Positions 31,061 through 43,000 of a stretch of DNA of 64,000 nt are shown here, one piece after another; within the stretch, counting starts at the first letter, position 1, and each line of letters opens with the position of its first letter. The stretch lies in NCBI RefSeq assembly GCF_036850765.1, contig NC_089490.1:240746442-240810441 (forward strand), in the 5' to 3' direction. The notes below the pieces were generated by a model that worked only from the letters and a program-made list of their open reading frames with translations, searched no databases and was not told where the DNA came from. Made by a program: the position numbers and the translations under genes. The stretch is from Saccopteryx bilineata (Eukaryota; Chordata; Mammalia; Chiroptera; Emballonuridae).

Positions 31061-34000
31061 TGCGGTCGCCCTGGCGCCCCCTGCGGAGGGGGTGGAGAGT
31101 CCTATCGCTTGGCCCCAGGCCGGGAGCCCCGTGCACCGTCCCCACTTCCTCCAGGAAGGCCGCCCAGGTTTCCCTCCTCAGGCTCCTGCCCGGTTCAGCC
31201 GCTGGGCTGGACACCGTTGTCCTCTGCACTCCTCCCGCCTCTCCCCCCGGGCACTTCCAGTAACCTCTCCAATTGTCCCTCCTTGGACGCCGAATGTCTA
31301 GTTTCCATTTCTGCCAGAGGAGGGAACCTTGCCCTCTGTGGCTTATGAACTCTTCAGAAATTGAATTTAATGCCTCGGGGCTTTGGGTCCCAAGTCCTGA
31401 TAAAGGGTAATTAAGTTCTGCTTTATGGCCGCTGGTGAATTAGCCCAGATGCTGACTCAGGCCTTTGTGTGACCTTAAGTGCCTAGAGGTCACTAGGGCA
31501 AGACAATTCTGAACCCAGATAGTTACATTTGCTAACTTCTGTAAAGTTCTGCTTTTAATTAACCAAAGTATTTCAGTAAAAGTCAGGAGTGCAGTTAGAG
31601 TGTACTAGGCTTATTAATAACGTGGCCTTCTCACTGTTGAGTCCTAAATCTTAAAGGGGGAGGGGCAAATATGGGAAATAAGAGTTGGACAGTTTTGTGT
31701 CCAGCATGGCAAGAGTTAGAAAACCATGGACAGATCTTTCTGAGAGGTATGGGTTGTGAGTTTCACGGTAGACTGCTTGCCTGTGACTGAAGCAGGTTTA
31801 TTTGGCTATCTGCCTTTTGCTCTTAGACCTGGCTCAAAGGACAGTTCTGTTTCCATCTGTCACCACTCAGGGAATAAATGAACCTTACAATAGAACTTGT
31901 TTTAAAAAATGAAATTCCAAAGCAGTGCAAACTGACCTCTAAGGCAAAGGAAAATCCCTGCCCCCCCTGCACCCCCCCCCAAGGATAACATCAAATTAAA
32001 ATATGTTTGGTTCTATTATGTTTTAGTTCCTGGTTTCTGCCAGGGACCAGAAGTTAAACAGGAATACTGGAAAAATTAAGCCCCCCTCCCCAAATTTGCA
32101 TACTGAAAGTGGCACCTGAAATTAAATACCAAAAAGAAATAGCTTTCATGTAAAACAGGGTTAGACACCTTTTTATACCTACCGCCCACTTTTGTATCTC
32201 TGTTAGTAGTTAAATTTTCTAACCGTCCACTGGTTCCACAGTAATGGTGATTTATAAAGTAGGGAAGTAACTTTATAAAATTTATAAAACAGAATTACAG
32301 CAAGTTAAAGCATATAATAATAATTACTTACCAAGTACTTTATGTCGATTTTCTCTAAGTTTGGCAGAATAAATTTTTATATAACTTACTATAGTTAAAT
32401 CTATCTTTTTAATTTTTTAAAAAATTTTTATTTATTTTAGAAGAGAGAGAGAGAGAGAAAGGGGGGAGGAGCAGGAAGCATCAACTCCCATATGTGCCTT
32501 GACCAGGCAGGCTCAGGGTTTTGAACCGGTGACCTCAGCATTCCAGGTTGACGCTTTATCCATTGCCCCACCACAGGTCAGGCTTAAATCTATCTTTTTA
32601 TTTATACTTTGGTTGCTCCGCATTGCCCACCATGAAAGCTGGAACGCCCACGAGTGGACAGTAGGGACCAGATTGACTACTACTGATGTAAAACATAATG
32701 AATGCCAGAGATCCATTCTTTGCGAAGAACTGTCCTTTGCACCAGGAAGGTCTCCATTGATCACCTGTGTCTTTGGGGGGGGGGGGGGTTATTTTGTATT
32801 TTTCCAAAGTGAGAAGCAGGGAAGCAGTCAGACAGACTTCCGCATGTGCCCGACTGGGATCCACCCAGCATGCTCACCAGGGGGCGATGCTCTGCCCATC
32901 TGGGGTGTTTCTTCCTTTGGGCTGGAGCCATTCTCTGGCCTGAGGCGGAGCCCATAGAGCCATCCTCAGCCCCCCCTGGACCAACTTTGCTCCAATGGAG
33001 CCTTGGTTGTGGGAGGGGAAGAGAGAGATAGAAAGGAAGGAGAAGTGGAAGGGTGGAGAAGCAGATGGGCACTTCTCCTATGTGCTCTGACTGGGAATTG
33101 AACCTAGGATTTCCACACACCGGGCCAATGCTCTACCACTGAGCCAACTGGCCAGGGCCTCACCTGTGTTTTTTATTCCTCCTTATTGCCACCGTCCCAG
33201 AGAGGGCTCTCACCTTAATCACGGAGGCTATGCCTCTCCTGGACTTAAGACTTTCTATAGTGTATGTACTGCCAGCTCCTTCATTCTCTTTTCTTCATGT
33301 CATTAAAAAACAAGCAGAGATGATAAGGAATTATGGCCAGTACTTGTAATGATGCACCAGGGACAAGTCTAGGTGCTCGACTGTGTTAGCCCTGGTGGTC
33401 AACTCTTTTACAATTTTTTTTCATTAAAAGGATTTGTTAAAACAACCACAATTTAGATTGACAGAAAAATTGAGCAGATAGTCCTTTCCATATATCCTCT
33501 CCACACAGTTTTGCCTATGAGCTTTTTATAAGTATGATACCTTTGTTACAATCAGTGCTCCAATACTGATACATTACTATTAGCTGACTTCCATAGTTTT
33601 TTTTTTCTTTTCAGATTTCCTAATTTTATACTTAGTGTCTTTTCCTGTTCTAGAAGCCCGGTTCCTGAACACCACAGTATGTTTAGCTGTTACATCTTAG
33701 CCTGCTCTTGCCTGTGACAATTTCCTAGACTTTGCTTATTCTTGGTGACCTAGACAGTTTTAAGGAGTATTGGTCAGGTGTATTGTAGGAGGCCCCTCTC
33801 CTGAGATTTGCCTGATGTGTTTGTCATAACTAGACTGGCGTTGTGGATTTTGTTTTAAAAAACAGACTTTATTTTTTAGAGTAGCTGTAGGTTGATGGCA
33901 GAACTGAGTGGACTTTCACCAGGTAAAGTGCCATTTTGTCCCATCATATTGAGAATACATAGCGTCGGCATGATCAGCGACTGTTTGGTGCTGATCCGAT

Positions 34001-37000
34001 CACCGGGCTTAAGCAGAGCTGTCCAGTTTTTCTGCTGTGATGTTTTCTTTCCTCTTCCATCTCTACTGAACTCTTTGGAGGGAGACGTATTAAAATTATC
34101 ATACATAGAGGCCCTGGCCAGTTAGCTCAGTGATAGAGCGTCGGCCTGGCGTGCAGGAGTCCCGGGTTCGATTTCCGGCCAGGGCACACAGGAGAAGCGC
34201 CCATCTGCTTCTCCACCCCTCCCCCTCTCCTTCCTCTCTGTCTCTCTCTTCCCCTCCCGCAGCCAAGGCTCCATTGGAGCAAAGTTGGCCCGGTCACTGG
34301 GGATGGCTCTATGGCCTCTGCCTCAGGCGCTAGAATGGTTCTGGTTGCAACAGAGCAACGCCCCAGATGGGCAGAGCATCGCCCCCTGGTGGGCATGCCG
34401 GGTGGATCCCGGTCGGGCGCATGCAGGAGTCTGTCTGACTGCCTCCCCATTTCCAACTTCAGAAAAATAAATAAATAAATAAATAAAAATAAAACTTTCA
34501 CACACACCCACACACAACAAAAACTCAAGCGAAGAGAACCCCAGCCTTCCCATGTGGAGTCTTTGTGCCTCTACAACAGGTCCCCAGTGGCTCTGTGTTG
34601 AGAGCTCTTCATCCCACTTGCCCAGGCAGTGCCCACCCCACCAGAACCCACCTCCAGTTCCCAGAGCCCACGTCCACCCACACTCCTCCCCCTGTGCCAC
34701 CCAGTGGCTGCTTCTCCCTCTCCAAGCCCTCAATCCTCCTTGCTTTGGAGACTGTGCTACAAAGCTTTGCTTCTATCAGACGTCCTGGAATTCAGCCCTT
34801 TCCCGAACTCTAAATGGCCTTTGGTGCTGATGTTTTCTCCCCCACCTTCCATGGTTTTGTCTGTGCTATATGTGAACTTTCTCTTGTCGGTGAACATTGG
34901 GTTTGTAGCAGTCCTGACCTGACCCAGGCGAAAGGTTAACGGAAAACAGTTAAGAATCGTAGTCAGTGCCTGTAGTGTACATGCGTTTATTCTGTTAGGG
35001 AACATTTCAGGTGGACAACACTGTGAATCACAGGCTCCTCACAGTAGGGTTATGCTTTCCATTGTCTCCTATCACAAGTTCAAATACAGCTGCTTTGCTC
35101 TTAGTTGTTAGTGAGAAATTACAACAGCGAGCTGGACACAGGAGGAAGGCAGGGTGACGGGGTCAGAGGCCCTGTCTGGAATCCTCAAGGTGACGCCGTG
35201 GGGTGCAGCGAGGGGTAGACCCGTTGAAGTGCCTGCCCTGTGAAGTGGACGCCGCACCTTGGCATGGACGGCAGGCTGGGTTGAACACACAGGAGGAGAG
35301 ACCGTCCCAGTCAGAGCCAAACCAGTGGCACAGAGACTGTAGGGATGACCCAAAGCTCCCTCTGCCTGCCATGCCTCCCTGGTGGGGCTGAGCTTGCACT
35401 GGGGTGTCACTTCTGCAATGTCTGCCTCCTAGGTTTGCTGGTTGGCTCCCGAGCAGACAGCAGGAAAGGAGAAGCCCTTTGTCTACACCCAGGGGCAGGC
35501 AGTCCTGAACCGGGGCTTCTTCCCGTGCTTCGACACACCTGCTGTCAAGTGTACCTACTCGGCCCTGATCGAGGTAAGGGGTAGCGGTGGTACCTGCCCT
35601 TGGGTCCGGACATGTGACTTTCTGTTGATAAACTAGGACGTCCCATCAGTTTAATGCAAGTTTGGTTTCTTGAAGCATGCGGGGACAATGTGCACTCAGG
35701 GGTCACGGCTGTCACTGTGCAGGTGACAGTGGCCGTCCAGCTCATGGTCAGCAGAGTCTATCTGGGCAAGGCCTCCTCAGCTGTCTCTATTGCCAGGTCC
35801 CAGACGGGTTCACGGCTGTGATGAGCGCAGACAGCTGGGAGAGGAGAGGTCCAAACAGATTCTTCTTTCGCATGGGCCAGCCCATCCCCTCATACCTTGT
35901 TGCTTTGGCCATCGGAGACCTGGTGTCTGCGGAGGTAGGACCCAGGTAGGAAAGAAAGTCCCCTGCACTGGCAGGGTTGGCATGACCCCTGAGGCAAGGA
36001 GGCTTCTGTGCACTGTGGCTGCCGGGTGGAGCTTGGGCGACTGCGCCTGCTGTCTGCAGCGTCTGAGCGGCCTGAGCCAGCTGGAGGACATGCTCTGTCT
36101 CCTGCCAGTCTCCCTCCGTCCCATTGCAACTCATGTCTGCCGTGGGGTCACTGGCCCCACCAGTCATGGCTGCTGACCTGGGTCTCCTGAGATGGAGGCA
36201 GAGGCAGCGGGTCTGAGGATGGGTCTTTGTTAGTGTCTGTACATCCTAAATTCTCTCCTGGCAACTGTGCTTGCTTTTCTGTCTCTATGCTGAACCTCCC
36301 CACTTTCTCCAGCATGGGGTTCCTGGAAATAGACGATCTTGATTTCACAGGTTCCCTCTGGAGGGGGAAGAGCACCAGGGGCCACAGAGACCCCCGGGGA
36401 GTGAGATGGCTTAGGGGAGACAATGAGGACTTTGTGAGGTTTCCTGAGAATGTGAACAGGAACGGAGCTTCCTCCTGGCATGGGGTCAGGCTGGACTGCA
36501 GTGCTTGGACACCACTCCCGGCCTTGTCTGTATCTGCCTTTCCCCTGGCTCCTGTGAGGGTCCGAGTCTGTTCAGAGTCCCCCACTTCATCTCCCTGCCC
36601 ACCCCAGCACAGCCACAGCCCTCTCAGGGGGCTCCTTCCCCTCAGCCCCGATGCACTCCCACCCCTCGTGTCTTTAAACCAAAAAGCAGACTCACGCCAG
36701 AGCCAAGGCCTCCACGTCCTCAGGCGTAGCCTCATCCTCCCTCTGTGGCCGGTATCTCACCTCAGTTCCCGCATGTACCCCACTTCTTTGTGTCTCCTGG
36801 CCCCACTGTCCCATTCGTTTGACTGAAACTAGCCTGAGGCCAGTTTTCTTCATATGGTCACAGCCCAGTGCAGGTTGATGAACAGCACCGTGCCTTCTCT
36901 TTGTGCCTGTCCCTAGGAGCCGGGTGTGGGCTGAGCCCTGTGTGATCAAAGACGCCAAGAAAGAGTATGACGGTGTGATAGAAGGATTCCTGGCGACGGG

Positions 37001-40000
37001 AGAGAAACTTTTTGGACCCTACGTTTGGGGAAGGTGAGATGCCCATTGACTGATGTCCCTGGTGTCCCAGTCCCCGCCTCTTGCCTCCCCCCCATCCCAG
37101 AGGTTGGGGGAGCAGCGGTGAGTCAGAACTGGTCCCTGGTTCTGGGGAGGGGACCTGTTGACAGTTATTGGAGTGATGAAAAGGGCCTAGTAGTGGTGGA
37201 GTTTGGAAGGCCGGGGCCTTTGCTGACCCTTCACTTTTGGTTTCTGGAAGCTGCCCCTCCCCCTAGGTTTCCTTTGGTGTCTTTGCTCTATAGACTCCTA
37301 GAGCCCTGGTTGGCAAACTGCAGCTCGCGAGCCATATGCGGCTCTTTGGCTCCTTGAGTGTGGCTCTTCCACAAAATACCACATGTGGGCACTATCTCAA
37401 TAAGGAATGACCTACTTATATAGTTTGAGTTTAAAAAATTTGACTCTCGGCCCTGGCCGGTTGGCTCAGCGGTAGAGCGTCGGCCTGGCGTGCGGGGGAC
37501 CCGGGTTCGATTCCTGGCCAGGGCACATAGGAGAAGCGCCCATTTGCTTCTCCACCCCCCCCTCCTTCCTCTCTGTCTCTCTCTTCCCCTCCCGCAGCCA
37601 AGGCTCCATTGGAGCAAAGATGGCCCGGGCACTGGGGATGGCTCCTTGGCCTCTGCCCCAGGCGCTAGAGTGGCTCTGGTTGCGGCAGAGCGACGCCCCG
37701 GAGGGGCAGAGCATCGCCCCCTGGTGGGCAGAGCGTCGCCCCTGGTGGGCGTGCCAGGTGGATCCCAGTCGGGCACATGCGGGAGTCTGTCTGACTGTCT
37801 CTCCCCGTTTCCAGCTAAAGAAAGAAAAAAAAAATTTGACTCTCAAAAGAAATTTCAATTGTTGTACTGTTGATATTTGGCTCTGCTGACTAATGAGTTT
37901 GCTGATCACTGCCTTAGAGAAAAGGCTTCGTTAGGTGTTTGTGACCCCCAAGTGGCCAGCGGTGAGCTCAGGGGTGCTGCTTGGGAGCTGGACGGGCTTC
38001 AGAGATTTTGAAGAGCATGGCTGGGGAAGGGAGCCCAGCATCCTCAGCACCAGCCCGGTCGTTTGCAGTCTGTCTCCTGTCTACGTCTCAGGGCAGGGAG
38101 CAAGGCGGGGTCTGCCCAGAGCTGGGCTCCTGACTGCCGCCCCCGCCCCCTGTTCTGCTCAGGTATGACGTGCTCTTTATGCCGCCATCCTTCCCATTTG
38201 GAGGGATGGAGAATCCCTGCCTGACCTTTGTCACTCCCTGCCTGCTGGCTGGGGACCGCTCCTTAGCCGACGTCATCATCCACGAGATCTCGCACAGTTG
38301 GTTTGGGAACCTGGTCACTAACGCCAACTGGAGTGAGTTCTGGCTCAACGAGGGCTTCACCATGTATGCCCAGAGGAGGATCTCCACCCTCCTCTTCGGT
38401 GAGCCGGCTCGGCCTGCGAGGCCAACATGACCTCCCGCAGTTTTGGGGACCACAGGGCATGAAGGGGGCAGGCGGTGGTGCCAAGAGGGGTCTCAGAGAT
38501 AGATGCTGACCAGATGAGCTCACCTGAGCTGGAGCCACATCTGCTGCTCTGGGGGAGAGGTGCCCAGGGTTGTTCAGCCAGGAGGCCAGTCTGTTTTCCA
38601 AGTGAATCATTGATCATCACTGTCGTTGACTTCACCTGCGCACTTACACACCAGCCTCATACTGGGCACGTCGGGGGGAAAAAACGCATCCTTTAGCAGC
38701 TTGGCAGCAGCCCGTTTGATATGTGGGTCACTCTGATTTATAATGAAAGCATGCCCTGGCCACCTAGCCGGTGAGGCGGACCTCGGGACCGAGCCCAGGC
38801 ATACGCTTAGAATGCTTTCTCAGCAGTTTCCTTACAGAAAACCCCCTGTGTGTCAGATGCTTAAAAAACGTAACTTTATTAGTTTCTCATTGCTCTGACC
38901 AAAAGCTGTTTTGGCGTCTATGGAAAAGCACAAGAAGTATTGACCTGTAATCTCACTGTTCAGAGACAGTCAGTGTGACCCTTCTGAACTATTCATCCAG
39001 GGGTTAGATACTTTGTTTCCATTTCCCCCATGAAATAGCATTTTGACCAACACCTTTACATAGAAACATTAGAGCACATGTCAGATGATTCAGATAAAGG
39101 TAAATTCCTGGAAACAGGACTTCTGGATTGGAATGTTTTAAAGGGTTTTTGCACATTCTACCGATTGCCTCCCAGAAAGTTTGTACAGGTTGACATTTCC
39201 ATTCAGACTGTGTAGAGCAAAAGCCTGTTAGTGAATCTTAACTGGCCACCCAAGAATCCCACCAGCACACTCTTGTCACCCCATTGCACAGCTGAGAAAC
39301 TGAGGCTGGGAAGGGTTAGGAACTTTCCAAGAGTCAATACCTGGCCATCTCTCCTTCCATCTTTCCCACAATCACTTTTAGGGTCATAAGGGGACATTGA
39401 CACCCTTAGAAAAAATTTGGGTGATATTTATTAAACTGATAAGAACAGATACTACACTTGATCTTAGCCAAAAGGCCGAGAAGCGATTGGGTGATATTTA
39501 AAATACTCTGTTTATAAGATCAAATTACTCTCTCTGAAACTAAAAATGCATTGGCAGGGAAAGGTGCCTATCAGAGTACAAGGTGTGATTCCCCACCCTG
39601 AGCTGACCTGGCCCCTCTGCCCAGAGCTGCAGGTTCTGACCTGAGATTCCTGGTCCACTTCTGTTCTGGGGTTCCCGGGAGGGTGGGCATTGAGCTCAGG
39701 TGACTGTCATCATTCTTCTGGTGGCCACCAGGGGGCAGCACAGCCTCCTGGTAGGACAGTCGACTTGAGGTGCCGACTATTCTTTCTGGAGGCCTCTGTT
39801 TCCTCCTGCCCAGGCGCTGCCTACACCTGCCTAGAAGCAGCCACTGGACGGGCACTGCTCCGCCAGCACATGGACATCACCGGCGAGGAAAACCCCCTCA
39901 ACAAGCTCCATGTGAAGATTGAGCCAGGTCCTGGAGGCCCCTCTGTGACACCCCTCCCCTAGATGTGTGTGGGTCGGGGGCTCCGAGGACACTTTCCTGG

Positions 40001-43000
40001 GGGCAGAGCCAAGCTGTCCAGCCAGACTGTAGCTCCATCTGGTTCTGTGGGCCCTCGGTGGCTGTACCCCTGCTCTGGTCTGGTGGGGGCAGATGTGCCC
40101 GAGGGTCCCCTAGATGGAGTTTTGGCCTCACCTTACGGGGGTGAGGCTGAGTGCTGACCACTCAGGGATGTGTTCAGGCCCTGCATTTTCATGTAAACCC
40201 GTCCTATGGAATTGAAGTTCACAGTCTATGATGCCACGGACTGTGAGAATGAACTTCTTGTGGTGTCGGGGTTTGTTTTAGGCTGAACAATCATAGAACA
40301 GTCTTTGTGTTGGGAGGGGACAGGAGGTAGGAGGGGACCCATAGGGCTGGAAGGGCCCTGAGACCTGCACCCAAGCAAGGGGCCCCAAGAGTAGGGAGAC
40401 TGGAAGGCTGGTGTTGTTTTCCTCCTGTTGGGTCCATAGTTAATGGCCCTTGTTGGTCCCCTTGGTGGTACTGTGAGGGAGGCCAGTGTGGGCAGAGGGA
40501 GGCAGTTGCGATGCTGAGACCTCTGCTTTCTTCCGCCAGGCGTTGACCCGGACGACACCTACAATGAGACCCCCTACGAGAAAGGCTTCTGCTTTGTCTC
40601 CTACCTGGCCCACCTGGTGGGCAATCAGAATCAGTTTGACACGTTCCTCAAGGTAGCGTCCACTCAGCAAGGTTGGTTGGGAGGGGCAGACGGGTGGCCT
40701 GGGCCAGAGCCCCGGGCAGGAGCCGGGTCAGGGCACCCAGACAACTGAGAAACCTCCCTCCTTACAGGCCTACATCAATGAGTTTAAATTCCAGAGTATC
40801 TTAGCAGACGACTTCCTAGACTTCTACCTGGAGTACTTCCCTGAGCTGAAGCAAAAGGGAGTGGACTCCATTCCCGGTGAGTGGAGGGGCTGGCCGGCAG
40901 GCTGGAAAAGACGGACAGTTTCCTCCAGGTTTGTGTCTGGATGGATAGGCAGGTTGGAGGATGCTGTATCCAAGTTGTCCAGCAAGTGGCTCTGGGGAGC
41001 AGACCCAGATCCCAGGCTCCTCCCTCCTTGTTTTCCTTGAACCTAGGCCACAGGCTCTCACCCTCTGCTCCTCCCTGGAGGCCACAGAGGGCAGCAGTGC
41101 CACAGCCCTGCCCAGGAGCTTGGAGTCACCTCCTGTGGCCTCTTGAACAAAGGCAAGTCCCAGTGCTGCCTGAGTGGAGATCGGCCTGTCACGGACAAGA
41201 GGCCCCCTCGCTCTGTGAGCCCTGAGTCACCCCATTGTGGTGGTGTCAGTGTCCCTGACAACTGATAGCTCAGACTTGTCCCCCACTCTCCGCTTGCAGG
41301 CCCGTGTTTCAAGGTCACAGTTGTCTGGCTAGTAAGAGTTAATAATAGTGGTGTGATTGCTCTGCCTGCCGCCTGCTGAGCACCCCGTGTGTTTCTGTGT
41401 TTAGTCCTTATCACTGACATCTGAGGCACAGCCTATCTCCCACTTGACATAAAACTAGGTGCAGAGAGGGGAACGGATGTGCCCTGGCCTCCAGCTGGTG
41501 GGCGGCAGAGCTGGAATGGAACGGCAGGAGCCTGGGCCCAGAGCCCACAAGTCTCAGCTGTGGTCATGGAGGGGGAAGGGTGGACACACCCGTGCACACA
41601 GCTCAAACGGCACACTGTTAACTTGGAGTGAGCAACATAGTAGAAATAGGTGTACTCCCATCTGACATGGCAGGCCCCTGTGTCATTACTACGGGGGCCC
41701 TGCTGGAGCCCAGAGCCTCGTGCAGGAGTGATGGGCAGCAGCAGAGGAGGCATGTAGCACGCAGAGGGGCAGCCAGCGTGAGGTCCCTGGGAGCTCTGAG
41801 CTCACTGGCCGGGACAGGGGCAGAGGCTCTGACGGTGGCTTCTCTCCAGGCTTTGAGTTTGACCGATGGCTGAACACCCCAGGCTGGCCACCGTACCTCC
41901 CTGACCTCTCCCCTGGGGATTCACTTATGAAGCCTGCTGAGCAGCTGGCCCAGCTGTGGGGGACCAAGGAGCTGGACATAAAGGCCATTGAGGCTGTGGC
42001 CATCTCCACCTGGAAGACCTACCAGCTGGTGTACTTTCTGGACAAGATCCTGCAGAAATCCCCTCTGCCCCCTGGTGAGAAGCTGTGTGACACCTGTGTG
42101 CAGGCCAGAGGGAGATGCAGAGGAAGAAGTTGGGACGCTTGTCCCTGGGGGACGGCCAGGTGTCAGAGTGGGGTGGCAGGTGGACACAGCACTTTGCAGG
42201 GAATGTAGATTATACACAGGGTGCCGTGGGAACAGAACAGTGAGCCCGACATTCGTCCAGTCCTCAGGTCCTGGCATCTGTGAGGCCCCTGGTCCTGGTG
42301 ACTCTTCTGTGAGTGGGTGCCATGACTCTAATCCCCAGGTGACGGAGAGGGAGCAGCAGGCACAGAGGGGACAGCCGGGAGGTGGTGGAGCTGATGTTGA
42401 CCCGGTGGGCGAAGCTATAAACCCTTCATGCTGGTGCTGCTCAGCCAGGGGTCATGGGCACCCAGGGCGTCAAGCAGAAAAGTGGAGACCACAGCAACTC
42501 AGGCCAGGGAGGAAGCAGGTGTTTCAGGCGGGAAATGGGGCGACTACAGGAAGTCCGGGACGCCGTCAGGGACGTTTGCTAAAAGAGCCTCAGGGATTCA
42601 GGCGACTGTGAGCCTAGGACACTGTCATCGTCTTGGGGCATCGAGTGGGCAGGGTGAACACTGGAGCCACCCTGGTCCCCGGGGTTGCCACGCGCCCCAG
42701 GACAGGCCCACAGCTCTCTGCAGGCAGAGTCCCAGACAACCATTTCTGATTTCTGAACAAGACTGACTGGGGTCTACTCTGTGAGGTACTGCCTCATCAC
42801 CACCTTGTACCTGAAAGCAAGCTAATGGATGTCAGGTGTCATTGAAAAATAATTCTTGAGAGGAACAACCCGTTTCTTTTTCCAGGGAACATGAAGAAAC
42901 TGGCAGAGATGTACCCCAAGATCTCAGGTGCCCGCAACGCGGAGCTGCGGCTGCGATGGAGTCAAATCGTCCTGAAGAACGACCACCAGGAGGACTTCTG

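Noticed and set aside
30540..31301. 253-residue frame overlapping RNPEP exon 1
   Set aside because: It is a GC-rich shadow in another frame. The RNPEP frame has family homology, a strong start context and the correct donor.
35787..36167. Minus-strand frame opposite RNPEP exon 3
   Set aside because: It is antisense to a validated exon and has no family similarity.
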